Shown here: positions 1-10,574 of the stretch, piece after piece
How positions within the stretch are numbered: the stretch's first letter is position 1
How the letters are laid out: each line of letters starts with the position of its first letter
NCBI GenBank assembly: GCA_024803745.1
Contig: JANJXV010000024.1
Location: forward strand, 11,547,427 to 11,611,426
From: Megascapheus bottae
Taxonomy: Eukaryota; Chordata; Mammalia; Rodentia; Geomyidae
DNA length: 64,000 nucleotides
Direction: 5' to 3'
Notes under the pieces: model-generated
What the model was told of the DNA's origin: nothing
What the model saw: the letters and a program-made list of their open reading frames with translations, nothing else
Databases searched by the model: none
Program-made: the position numbers and the translations under genes

Positions 1-995
1 TTCATTAATCCTGGTATTCTGGGATTTAACACTCACTGGCCTTTGACCACTGGAAATGATGAAAACTTTGATTTCATGCATATTGGATAACACTGGCCTA
101 TTGCCGGGGCCATGAATCTCGCCTCTGCAGTGGTGTGTGTGATTGAGAGTGCTGCGGATGGATGGGTGTGCTCCCTGGCCACACTTGGAGGCTAAAGAGG
201 TGACCATGATATCTCTATCAGCTCAGGGTGACCTCTTCCCAGCCCGACTAGATTCAAAATAAGAATCTACACTGACAGCTTTGTCTGCGAGACAGTTCTC
301 CAGACTTTCCAAGTCAGAGCTCACCTCTTCTTTTTCTTCTCTTTCCTGAAGGTGCATGCTTTGTGAATGTCTACTGTAATGTTTATCCAGTGAACTTTAT
401 TCATCTAAAAACAGTCATAATATTTTACTGTGGGAAGATGGACTTAAGTTTGTCTACTCTTATCTCCCTCATCTTACAAACAGAGTGCTCAATCCAGTGG
501 GAGTGACACAAGCAATCCAATGTGAATAATAATGGAAATGAATGGAAAAATTTGACCCGCTGCACATATAAGGCTTACTATATGCCAGGCGGCATCTAAA
601 TATAGCCATTCATTTTTCCCTCTCAGAAGCTTCAGGAGGTAACATTGCTCAGCAAGTCCAGTGTTGTACACAGCTTCTCTCTAGGCCTCCTGCTGCTGCT
701 AAAAGCAGAGATGACAGTGTTGGTTGCACTCCTTCCTCCTAATGGAAGCATCATGAGTGTTCTTTGGAAGAGAGGTGCCAGCTTATTTACCGTAGAGTCT
801 GTGGCCAGTGTTAATATGCTGAATAAATGCCAGCTTCTTTCTTTTTTCCATCCCAAAATTACTGCCCAGAGAGAGGAAGTCACCTTATCCTGGGAGTCCT
901 CATAGAGGCGGTCATATTTCAGACACACTCTCTAGCTGCTTCGGACTCATGAATTAGCCCAGGACACCTTCTTTGAAGGTCACATGCTGAACTCT
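1..995. other. Plain intron, nothing recognised
   Basis: No repeat family, splice-bounded coding segment or RNA gene was recognised. Short open frames on both strands overlap each other and show no known protein features. Confidence 0.6.
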
Positions 996-1247
996 ATTTT
1001 TTTTTTTTTTTTGATTGTTCATGGGGCTTGAACTCTGGGACTGGGTGCTGCCCCTGAGATCTTCAGTTCAAGGGTATCTGAATCTCTCTAATTTTTGAGC
1101 CATAATACCACTTCCCATTTTATAGTAGTTAATTGGTGATAAGAGTCTCATAGTCTTTAGTGCCTGGGCTGGTTTTGAACCAGGATCCTCAGATCTCAGC
1201 TTCCTGAATAGCTAGGACTATAGGCATGATCCACCAGCGTCTGGCTC
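996..1247 (-). repeat. B1-Geo-like SINE, antisense
   Basis: T-run at 996-1012, then the right-half complement (GGGGCTTGAACTCTGGGAC), then a B1-like head (GGTTTTGAACCAGGATCCTC, GAATAGCTAGGACTATAGGC). Inverted partner of the sense copy at 1329. Confidence 0.85.
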
Positions 1248-1328
1248 ATGCAGACCTCTTAAATATAGCTACTTTAAAAAATAAAATAAAAATAAATAAA
1301 ACCCTCACAACAAATGTAGCAGTTATGC

Positions 1329-1569
1329 CAAGTGCTGGTGGTGGCTCACATCTGTAATCCTAGCTACTCAGGAGGCTGAGATCTGAGGACCATGGTTCAT
1401 AGCCAGCCTGAGCAAGAGAGTTGTTGAGCTTGTAATTTCCAGTTAATCACTGAAAAAGTTATAAATGGTGCTGTGGCTCAGTTGGTAGATTCTATCCTTG
1501 AGCAAAAGGAGCACAGGGACAGTGCCAAGGCCTAGTCCAGCCACACCCCCCCCCCCGAGGAAAAAAAAT
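1329..1569 (+). repeat. B1-Geo-like SINE, sense
   Basis: GTGGCTCACATCTGTAATCC and ACTCAGGAGGCTGAGATCTG form the B1/7SL-like head. TGGCTCAGTTGGTAGATTC begins the tRNA-like right half. The element ends in a C-run (1546-1556) and a short A tail. Confidence 0.88.
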
Positions 1570-1679
1570 GTGTAGCAATTATTCTTCTGTAACCCCTAGT
1601 TGTGTTTTATTATGGGAAGTGACCTTTTTAAAGAGCATTACAAATAGTTTTGCACTAAAGTAGGGTTAGTGGACTTTTT

Positions 1680-1875
1680 TTGTTTTGTTTTTTTGGCCAG
1701 TCCTGGGCTTGAGCTCAGGGCCTAAGCACTGTCCTTGGATTTTCTTCAGGTTAGAACCCTACCACTTGAGCCACAGTACCACGTCAGCTTTTTCTATGTA
1801 TGTGGTACTGAGGAATCAAACCCAAGTCTTCATGCATGCTAGGCAAGAATTCTATCACTAGGATAAATTCCTGGC
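1680..1875 (-). repeat. IDL-Geo-like SINE, antisense
   Basis: T-rich run, GCCAGTCCTGGGCTTGAGC, then GTATGTGGTACTGAGGAATC and CATGCTAGGCAAG, ending CTGGCC. This is the full dimer, moderately diverged. Confidence 0.9.
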
Positions 1876-1889
1876 CTGGGTTTAGTGGA

Positions 1890-3875
1890 CTTTTACCATA
1901 AATGCTAGATGATGTTTTCATCTTTGAGAGTCATATGGAGTCAAATGCCTCTATTCAACTCTACATAACAGAATGCCACAAATGGGTATGGTTGTATTCC
2001 TATAAAACTTTGATAGCTAAACAGACTTTTAGTTTGCCAACTCTATTCTAAGAATATAAAGTTGTGGCATGAAAAAAGTAGAAAAAGTGGTAAGTGTTTA
2101 GATGAAATTGATGAGAGAAAACTGCCTCAATAATATTCATCATTTAATGAATACCCTTCTGTAATTAATCTAGAGTATAACCCTAGTAAAATTTCCCTGA
2201 GATGTGATTGTTTAAACAAAAACATACTTGTAGATTAATAAATAATTTTGAATGCTTATTTCATGATTTCTCATACATGAAAGTGTTTATTCATAATGAA
2301 CAAGAAACTTTGTCTCACAAGTTTTTCAGAAAACTTGTATTTTTTGTACTCTTTTGTTAGGACTAATATCAAAAGCTTAGTTTATAAAGAAATGGCTAAT
2401 TTGGGTGCTGTTTTTGAGAGTTTTTTCTCAGCTGCTGGGGATATTCCAGCTACTGTGTCTAGAGCCACTGACTATTCTCTGTATTTGGAGTCAGGAGACA
2501 CCAACAACATTGACCTGGCTCTTCTGACTGGTCCCAAAAGCATGCACTTGTTTTTCTGGATGTGATTCTCATTCTTTGTTAATATAATGTAGATCCTTTC
2601 CAGAACTGCTGCATCTGTGAAGCAGTAGAGTTTTCCCTGCTAAGATTGCATTAGTTTACTGCACATTTCATTTTTTTGCCTTCTGTGTGTGTGTGTGTGT
2701 GTGTGTTTTGCCAGTCTTGGGGCTTGAACTCAGGGCCTGAACCATGTCCTTAGGTTTTTCTCAGTGCTAAAAATTCAACTACTTCATCCACAGCACCACT
2801 TGTGGCTTTTTCTATGTATGTGGTACTGAGGAATCAAACCCGTCTTCATGCATACTAGGCAGGGATTCTATGTCTCATCCAAACTCTTGACCAAAATCTT
2901 GCAATTCCCTTCTTACATCTTTCTTCCTATTGTCACTCTCAATAGTTTTGCATTGGCTTACCTTTTCTTTTGTCTTATACCTTGCGTACTGTGTTTTTCT
3001 GATCTATTAGAGACAGTTTTTCTTTAGAAAAGGAATACATTGAAAATATAGGAGGACTAACAGCTCTGTTTTACCTGCTGGACAAAATGGGTTAGGAAAG
3101 TTTCTTGTTGGGAGATGGGAAATCCCAGGCCAGATCCATCACCATTAGGTTCAGAACACTAATTTTTATGTGGTAGTCATATGTGAATGAAGATGTAAAT
3201 GCGCTGGTTGGTGTTGGAAGCACCATTTGTATTTGTTAAATGTGAGAGGTTAGATAATCTGTCTTTATGCTAATTCTGGTTAACAGATGGTGGGCATTTC
3301 TGTATCTTCACTACAGTATTCACCTGGGAAAAATGAGATTGCACCCAGATTTATAATCAGGTAGGAATGCCAATGAGAAAATGATGTGCCATTGGTATCT
3401 ACAATAGTTTGTCCCTTTGAAGAGGTTCTGACATAACTACCTTTCTTATATTTCTCACTTGTCTTCATATTCTTGGGCATGAGGCCTTTTTGCCTTCTTT
3501 CAGTAAAGAAATTGAGTAAGTTTCTCCATGTAGTTAATTGAGGAGACTGAAGATTGGAAGTAAGTTTGGAGAATAGGGTCCAAGAAATATGATAGATAGG
3601 TTGAGATTGATTGGGATACAATGTAAACAAATGTAGACTCTCCCCTCATAACTAATATTAACTAATTAAAAAGAAAATACAGTGCCAAATGCATTGCTGT
3701 TATAGGTAGCTTTTCTTTAAAGAAAGATGTTCCATAGTTAGATTGTTGAGAGTTAATCTTGAGGCAGAGATAAAATGAGATGTGGAACTGGATGTCTTGT
3801 TTCTTTTGCCTTTGGTACAAGTACAAACTGAAAAAAGGCTCAGTCCTCTGGCTTTGCAATTTCTAGATGTCAATC
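1890..3875. other. Plain A+T-rich intron apart from the SINE at 2684
   Basis: No coding or repeat signal was seen at 1890-2683 or 2893-3875. Confidence 0.6.
2684..2892 (-). repeat. (TG)n plus IDL-Geo-like SINE, antisense
   Basis: (TG)n at 2684-2706 joins TTTTGCCAGTCTTGGGGCTTG. The body runs to about 2890 with a degraded left monomer. The TG tract sits where the A tail should be. Confidence 0.82.
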
Positions 3876-4073
3876 TTTTTTTTTTTTCTCTAGTCCTGGG
3901 CTTAAGCTCAGGGCCTGAGCACTGTCCTTGGATTTTTCTCAAGGCTAGAGCTCTACCACTTGAGCCTCAGCACCACTTCCAGCTTTTTCTAAGTATGTGA
4001 TACCGAGGAATTGAACCCAGGTGTTTGTGCATGCTAGGCAAGCACTGTACCACTAGGCCAAACTCCTGGCCCC
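3876..4073 (-). repeat. IDL-Geo-like SINE, antisense
   Basis: T-run 3876-3887, then CAGTCCTGGGCTTAAGC...CACTTGAGCCTCAGC...TGATACCGAGGAATTGAACC...CATGCTAGGCAAG, ending CTCCTGGCCCC. Confidence 0.92.
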
Positions 4074-4167
4074 TAAATGTTGATTCTGCAATTTCTGTTT
4101 TCTCTGAAATGATTTCTCTTCAGTATTTTTTAAAATCAAAGTTTCACTTACCCTGAAGTACATTGAT

Positions 4168-4379
4168 GTTTATTTGTTTGTTTGTTTGTTTACTTATTTT
4201 TGCCAGTCCTAGGCTTGAACTCAGTGCCTGGGCACTGTCCCTAAGCTTCTTTTGCTCAATGGCACTTGAGCCACAGTGCCATTTCTGGCTTTTTTTGTGT
4301 ATGTGGTACTGAGGAATTGAACCCAGGGCTTCATGCATGCTAGGCAAGCACTGTACCACTAAGCCACATTCCCAGCCCC
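4168..4379 (-). repeat. IDL-Geo-like SINE, antisense, with (TTTG)n tail
   Basis: The tail is (TTTG)n at 4168-4193. The body has GCCAGTCCTAGGCTTGAAC, GTATGTGGTACTGAGGAATT and CATGCTAGGCAAGCACTG, ending CCCAGCCC. Confidence 0.9.
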
Positions 4380-4439
4380 ATTGTTTTATTTCTATTGTTT
4401 GCTTATCTCTACTCTCAATGTACCACACACTTAATATTT

Positions 4440-5646
4440 TTTATCATTCCATTTGTATGTTTTCTCAAAGCCAAGCTCCTTAATGATAATGCTGATTAAA
4501 ATGATCTCTAGCCTTAAATGTGCTCCAGGGTCACCCATCTGCGCAGCTTACTAAAATTCATCTCAGTTGATAGGCTGTTCCCATCTTTTGTAGTGTTCAT
4601 GAATTGCTGTCCTTGTCTCATTATTCTTTTCTTCTTAATCCTAGTCAGTGAGGAGTTGAGCTTGGTAAGAAGCCCAGGATCTAGATAGAGGTCATAATGA
4701 CAAGTAGTCTAGGTTGATTGGACTGCTATCAGATTTGATCACTGCTTAGTGATAGTTTAGATGTGCTTAGTTCCAGATGTGCTTTAAATAAGCCATCCTG
4801 ATGTAATGGATTGGTAAGCTGGATGGACAATGACTGATAGAGAAGCCTATAAGCATTTCACATCAGGAAAATTGAAAGTTCTATGGTGTCTTTTTGTTGT
4901 TTTTTTGTTGTTGTTGTTCGTTTTTTTGCCAGTCCTGGGCTTGAGCTTAGGGCCTGAGAACTGTCTCTGGATTTTCTCAAGCTAGAGCTCTACCATTTGA
5001 GCTACAGCACCACTTCTGGCATTTTTTTTCTATGTATGTAGTACCGAGGAATCGAACCCAGGTTTTCGTGCATGCTAGGCAAGCACTCTACCACTAGGCC
5101 AAACTCCCGGCCCCTTATGGTGTCTTTTTGACTCTTCAGTCAAAAACAATTTTCACCATGAAAGTAATGAGTTATTTATGTAGTAAAAAAAATTGCCTCC
5201 CTAATTGTTTGAGGTTATTGCTTTCAGTCACCAATCAGATTAAAGTTAATTTAGGATCCTTCTAGATAAAAGGTAGTCTTCTAGCTTTATTAACACAGGC
5301 CTGTCTCTCTCCAGTTCTTCCTTTGTAGTGTAGATATTTCAAAGTACTATGGTAGAATACTATTATTATTTCACCACCACAGCTATTTAGAACTTTCACT
5401 GCGGTCTTCAGTCAAGCTCTCTACTCGATTTTATCTCCCCTCACTGCTAACAATCTTTCTCTTACTTTTTGATATAAATAAACACCTGTCAGGAGCAGGA
5501 GTTTAACTTACATTCTCAGCCCTAAACTTAGCTTCCTCATTCTTGCTTTCTTGTCTCCTGCTTTCCCATCTCCCAGCTTTCACCTGCTTCCTTTTCCAAC
5601 TGTATTCCACCTTATAGTCTCCATTCTGATTTTTTTATTTCCAACT
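4440..5646. other. Plain intron apart from the SINE at 4894
   Basis: Nothing recognised at 4440-4893 or 5116-5646. The last part is C/T-rich (5540-5620). Confidence 0.6.
4894..5115 (-). repeat. IDL-Geo-like SINE, antisense
   Basis: TTG-rich tail, GCCAGTCCTGGGCTTGAGC, GTACCGAGGAATCGAACCC, CATGCTAGGCAAGCACTC, CTCCCGGCCCC. The B box (GGTTCGATTCC on the - strand) is intact. Confidence 0.93.
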
Positions 5647-5660
5647 TTAAACTGATTCTT

Positions 5661-6186
5661 TTTTTTATAATTTTTTATTGTAATTAATAAAAGGGTTACA
5701 TGATATTGGCCAGATAGGAGGTGCATTAATTCACATACATTGATACCCTTTCACATGTCTTGGTACCCATCACCCACCCGCCCACCCACCCACCACCCCC
5801 CCCCTCTTGGTTTTCCCCCCTTCCCTATCAAATTTCAAATAACCAAATACAAATAAATTCAATATATCAGATAACAAAGTGAGATACTGTAACAATATGA
5901 GATACCCAAGAGACAGCAAAGGAGATGAAAGATAACATAGTATATTAAGGACAACAATCATTCATTATATGGCTTTTGTTTCAGTTTCCTGGAGGTCCTT
6001 TCAATTAGCTTCATACTATATGGCCTTATGTATCAAGGTGTTGCTCTATTGCAGATCTCTGCTAGTAGAGCCCAAGGTTTCTACTGGTTATGACAAATGA
6101 GGGACACCATTGAGCCTAAGTTCCTTTGAGTCTGGCTTACTTCACTTAATATGGTTTTTTTCTAAGTCTTTCCATTTCCTAACAAA
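5661..6186 (-). mobile_element. L1 3' end: last ORF2 codons, 3' UTR and A tail (non-inverted part)
   Basis: Read on the - strand from 6186 it gives the last ORF2 codons ([20 protein letters not shown]), then the 3' UTR. The UTR includes a G-rich tract (complement of 5771-5804) and ends in an A-rich tail at 5661-5685. Related 3' ends occur at 41648 and 49262. Confidence 0.85.
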
Positions 6187-7222
6187 ACCACAGTCCTATG
6201 GCCACCTAGTCTTTGACAAGGGAGCCAAAAAAATAGAATGGAAGAAAGACAGCCTCTTCAACAAGTTGTGCTGGCAGAACTGGTTAAGCACCTGCAGAAA
6301 ACTAAAGTTGGATCCTTCTTTGTCACCCTGAACTAGAATTAACTCCAAATGGATCAAAGACCTGGAGGTAAAAGCTGACACACTGAAAACTTTACAAGAA
6401 GGAATAGGAGATACACTAGGCCGCTTTGGCACAGGTTGAAACTTTCTTAATAAGGACCAAGAATCACAACAAATCAGAGAAAGGCTGGATAAGTGGACTG
6501 CATTAAACTGCAGAGCTTTTGTATGGCAAAGGACATAGCTAGTAAATTAAATAGGAAGCCTACAGAGTGGGAGAAGATCTTCACCAACCAAACAACGGAC
6601 AAAGGCCTCATATCTAAAATATAGCAACAACTCAAAAAATTGAATCACTCCAAAACTAAAAGTAACAGCCATCCCATTAAAAAATGGGCCAAAGACTTAA
6701 AGAGAGACTTCTCTGAACAAGAAACAAAAATGGCCTATAGACACATGAAGAAATGCTCAACATCTCTGGTCATAAAAGAAATGCAAATCAAAACAACTCT
6801 AAGATTCCACCTCATTCCAATTAGAATGGCCAGGATCAGGAAAACGAATAATAACAGATGCTGGAGGGGATGTGGCCAGGAGGGATCACTACTACACTGT
6901 TGGTGGGAGTGCAAACTTGTTCAACCACTATGGAAAGCAGTATGGCAGTGTCTCAAAAGGCTAAACGTAGAACTCCCCTATGACCCAGCAATTCCAGTAC
7001 TTGGCATTTACCCAACCATCCAAAATCTAGGGCATACTAAATCCACTAGCACAACAATGTTCTTTGCAGCATTATTCACCATAGCAAAGATATGGAACCA
7101 ACCTAGATGTCCCTCAGTTGATGAGTGGATCAACAAGTTGTGGTATTTGTACACAATGGAATTCTATGCTGCTGTTAGAAAAAATGACATCGACCCATTT
7201 GTTAGGAAATGGAAAGACTTAA
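6181..7222 (+). pseudogene. L1 ORF2 C-terminal fragment (inverted part of the insertion)
   Basis: Two blocks read as the C-terminal third of L1 ORF2. From about 6196 comes [14 protein letters not shown] followed by [12 protein letters not shown], which then meets an in-frame stop near 6329. A 195-codon open stretch at 6640-7224 contains [24 protein letters not shown] [12 protein letters not shown], the CCHC-region CWRGCG...[20 protein letters not shown] and LYTMEFYAAV. The endonuclease and reverse-transcriptase domains are absent. Stops and probable frame changes between the blocks show it is not a gene. Its last codons lie in the other (- oriented) part of the insertion. Confidence 0.9.
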
Positions 7223-7431
7223 ACTGATTCTTAAAACATTCTTTCTTGGCTTCCACTATTATGTCTACAGTTTTTTTTTTTTTAATTTTTTTCATAGCCA
7301 TTCCTGTTAAAAAAATTAGAAGGAAATTTAATTCTGTCTTCAGTAGATATTCATGCCTTTGACCCTTTCCTGTTATTCACTAATAATGTCTCCCTTTAAA
7401 TAAGTTTTGAGTGCTTCTCTAATGTTTAATA

Positions 7432-7714
7432 CTTTTTTTTTTTTGGTGTGGGATTTTGAACTCTGGGCTTGGGCACCACTGTCCCTGAGATCTTCAGCTC
7501 AAGGCTACCACCTTATCCATTTGCCTGGGAGGTGTCCCTGATCTCTTCAGCTCAAGGGTACTACCCTACCCTTGAGGAGTGCCACTTCCAATTTTCTAGT
7601 GGTTAACTGGAGATAAGAATCTTTAGTGCCCAGGCTGGCTTTGAACAGTGATCCTCACATCTCAGACTCCTGAGTAGCAAGGATTACAGGCGTGAGCCAC
7701 CACACCCAACTTAT
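7432..7714 (-). repeat. B1-Geo-like SINE, antisense, with internal duplication
   Basis: T-run 7432-7444, right-half complement, then the B1-like head (GGCTTTGAACAGTGATCCTC...TGAGTAGCAAGGATTACAGG). A stretch of about 53 bp starting TGTCCCTGA is present twice (7480 and 7533). Confidence 0.87.
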
Positions 7715-7799
7715 TTCTGTCTTTCTTATTATTATAAAATTGAACCCAGGGATCCCTCTTGAGTTATGTCACTGGTCCTTAAAATTCTACTCTCCCTGT

Positions 7800-8000
7800 G
7801 GCCAGGAGTTTGGCCTAGTGGTAAGAGTGCTTGCCTAGCATGCATGAAGACCCGGGTTCGACTCCTCAGTACCCCACATACATAGCAAAAAGCCGGAAGT
7901 GGCGCTGAGGTTCAAGTGGTAGAGTGCTAGCCTTGAGAAAGGCCAAGGATAGTGCTCAAGCCCTGAACTCAAGCCCAGGACTGGCAAAAAAAAAAAAAAA
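7800..8000 (+). repeat. IDL-Geo-like SINE, sense, young, with 16-bp target-site duplication
   Basis: The A box TGGCCTAGTGGTAAGAG and B box GGGTTCGACTCC are intact. The right monomer TTCAAGTGGTAGAGTGCTAG runs to CCAGGACTGGC-A(n). Exact AAAATTCTACTCTCCC copies lie at 7781-7796 and 7997-8012. Confidence 0.95.
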
Positions 8001-8164
8001 TTCTACTCTCCCAGTTTTTTAATAGATCAACTTCCTGAATTTCCTTCTAAACCTCTCATTGCTTCTTTTCTGTGTGTTTCATAACTGTCTTTGTTTCTCA
8101 GACTCCTCTTCCTCTTCCCCCCTCCCCCTCCCTTGCCTGTCCTTCCCTCCCCCTCTCCTTTCAT

Positions 8165-8432
8165 AATATTGGAACTTGAACTTGGAGCTTTATACTTGAT
8201 AGGCAGACATTATACCACTTGATAGGCAGACATTATACCACATGAGACTTTTTCCTATTATACTCTTCCTGTGCATAGCAGGGATGATAGGCACACACCA
8301 TGACGCCCCGATGTTGGTTGAAATGAAGTGCCTTGAACTGTTTTCTCCTGGTTAGTCTTGAACTATGATCCTCCCATTCTCCTCCATAGAAGTATAAGAA
8401 TACAGGTATGAACCTCTAGTTCTGGGCCCTTG
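8165..8432 (-). repeat. Old ID/B1-type dimeric SINE relic, antisense
   Basis: ID-like block (AACTTGGAGCTTTATACTTG...GGCAGACATTATACCAC), then B1-like block (GCTTAGT-like GGTTAGTCTTGAACTATGATC...AGTATAAGAATACAGGTATG). Strongly diverged, with a 23-bp tandem duplication inside. Confidence 0.55.
8196..8241 (+). repeat. 23-bp exact tandem duplication
   Basis: TTGATAGGCAGACATTATAC plus CAC occurs twice head to tail, inside the old SINE at 8165. Confidence 0.95.
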
Positions 8433-9902
8433 TTATTCTTTTTTACTTTGACTAAGTTTCCAGGCCTCCTATGACTTCATCTCTCATCTCATGGTCTCGA
8501 TTTTCTGTAGATGCTACTGAATCTTTTGCCGTGTGTTTCTATCATGCTTTTACCAAAATGTTGAATTACTGAGTGTAAGCACCATCCCAGAAAACCACAT
8601 GAACCCACGTCAGGTAGAAGAAAGCAAGACTTATTTAATGTCCACCAAACTGGACAGGCTGATCTCCCGTGGGATAGAGAAGAGTAGATTGGACTCAGGC
8701 CGGGGAGGTAATAATAGGGTGCTGGGGGCTAGAGACCAAAAGAAGGGCTCGGAGCAGAAAATCTTTGAAGTTACAGTAGGACTTTGGAGATAATCAATTG
8801 ACCAGGGCCAAACATCCTATAGCTTATGACATCCTGAATCTGGCACATAGCTGAGACAATACACTCTAGCCAGCACTGAACATCGTATAGCTGGTTTTTC
8901 TCCAGAAAACAGTCTTTTTGGGAGCACATAGTCAGGTCTGTGCATCTTTCATCTGGAAGTTAGAGATCACATGTGACCTGGAATGGGCACTGGGATTAAG
9001 CATCAGTGTGTCGCTGACACAGTTGGGGCTGAAGGTATGTGCACTTTTGGGTGGAAATGGGCACTGGGCATATGCAGTTTGGGAATGGCCAGGCCTGGCC
9101 TGTGGATGCCCTAAGATGAGTGCTGTCAACCTAATTGGGCAAAGTATGCCTACACTGAGTACACATCATCACTCAGGTATTGAAACAGTGTGGCTACAAA
9201 AGAGCTCATAGTCTCCCTCAGAAGATCAAATGATTCCATCCTAGTTGATGATGTAACTATTCATTTACCTCCTCACTTACTTCCAACACCCTGTTGCAAG
9301 CCCCGATGCATTCTCCTTCATCCAATCTCAGCTCCTGTTCCTGATTCATCACATTGGTGTAATTCAGGTCATTCTATCCTTTACTCTCCTCTGCCTGGTT
9401 TTTCCTGTCAGAATGAAATAATACAATCGTTTATGTAGTGGCCTTACTATTTCTAATTTTATGCATCTCTCAGCCATTTTCTACGTAACTGTTATAATTC
9501 TCTTTCTGAAATACAAATATAATTATCTTTCTGATTAATATTCTTCATTTATTATTCCAGTCATAGGGGTTGTACAAATCTATAATCTGCCCTGTGGGTG
9601 CCTCTCCATGTTTATATTTGTATGTTTTCGTTCATCTTTTCTGCAAGTCAGCAACTTAAAACAATACTTGCCTTAGCCTTGGCCTTTTCCTTTGCAGTTT
9701 GAATTTTGGCTTTATACTACCACCTGAAGCACTCTCATACCCAAAGCTTGCTATTCTTAAATTCCAAGTGTTCTGTCTATTATTTGTATTCTACCTGCCT
9801 GATGATTGTTTATCCTTCAGAATTTTCCTTCTTTACCTCAAATACCCTGCAAAACCAAACTGTGATCTGGGCACTCTGTAATAAGGATCACAGCACTTAA
9901 GA
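8433..9902. other. Unassigned intron, part of it relatively G+C-rich
   Basis: About 8530-9210 is richer in G+C than its surroundings and holds small internal similarities (CATCCTATAGCTTATGAC / CATCGTATAGCTGG). It could be an old LTR in antisense, but I see no clear ends. The rest is plain. Confidence 0.35.
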
Positions 9903-10053
9903 TACTCCCCTCCTCCCCCCTCCCTCTCACTTTGTTTCTCTTTCTGTCTTCTCCCTTTCTCACAGCACTTAAGACAATTACAGATGTCTCTCTTCTCTTT
10001 ATCTCTTTCTCTCTCCTTCTCCCTCCCTCCCTCCCTCCCTCCCTCCCTCCCTC
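9903..10053 (+). repeat. Pyrimidine-rich low-complexity tract with (CCCT)n
   Basis: C/T-rich from 9903 to 9960 and again from 9985. It ends in pure (CCCT)n at 10021-10053. Confidence 0.9.
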
Positions 10054-10380
10054 TTAAATATAATACAATTTTTGCTCTGTAGTGAATCTCCCAGTTACAA
10101 ATGCTCAACTATCTCTCATGGCTCCCTGTGGGTTATCATTATTTCTAGGCTCAGCAGAGTTAGACTTGAAATGAGGACACTCTCTGTCTTTTGTGGCATC
10201 ATTTAGCACTATAGGTTTGCCTAGGACCTAGAGGTCCTTGAGTCTCCTTGGTATGATCGAATAGAAAAATATGACTCAAGCCATTTGAAATTTTATTTCA
10301 GTGTGTAACTCATTTACATATTATCTCCAAATTGTCCCTATTCCTTAGGCCACAAACTAATGAGAAGCATTTTACTTTTA

Positions 10381-10574
10381 CTTTTTTTTTTTTGCCTGTT
10401 ATGGGGCTTGAACTGAGGGCCTGGGCACTGTCCTTAGATACTTTTTTGCTCAAGGTTAGAGCTCTGCCACAGCACCACTGCTGGCCTTTTCTGAGTATGT
10501 CGTGTCAAGGAATCAAACCCAGGGCTTTGCGTGTTTTAGGCAAGCACTCTACCACTAGGCTATGCTCCCGGCCA
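10381..10574 (-). repeat. IDL-Geo-like SINE, antisense
   Basis: T-run, GCCTGTTATGGGGCTTGAAC, GGAATCAAACCCAGGGC, GGCAAGCACTCTACCACTAG, CTCCCGGCC. Somewhat diverged, with a shortened middle. Confidence 0.88.

Larger units (their letters stand above)
5647..7232 (-). mobile_element. L1 insertion with 5' inversion (twin priming) and 14-bp target-site duplication
   Basis: The insertion is flanked by exact TTAAACTGATTCTT copies at 5647-5660 and 7219-7232. From the left it holds a T-rich run (the L1 A tail on the - strand), an L1 3' end in - orientation to about 6183, then a segment in + orientation (6181-7220) encoding the C-terminal part of ORF2. The + segment ends in the same L1 sequence at which the - segment begins, with a 23-nt overlap (7198-7220 against the complement of 6164-6186). 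This is the structure expected of one insertion made by twin priming. On the - strand the target reads TT|AAGA, close to the usual L1 endonuclease preference TT|AAAA. Confidence 0.92.

Noticed and set aside
6640..7227. Longest open reading frame in the window (195 codons)
   Set aside because: It is the inverted L1 ORF2 fragment, lacking catalytic domains and bounded by the target-site duplication. It is not a host gene.
7800..8000. tRNA-like A and B boxes as a possible tRNA gene
   Set aside because: The boxes belong to the SINE head. No complete cloverleaf with anticodon stem is formed, and an A tail with target-site duplication follows.
8533..8793. 86-codon open frame starting in a GC-richer block
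   Set aside because: No known domain, no splice sites framing it and no support beyond the absence of stops.
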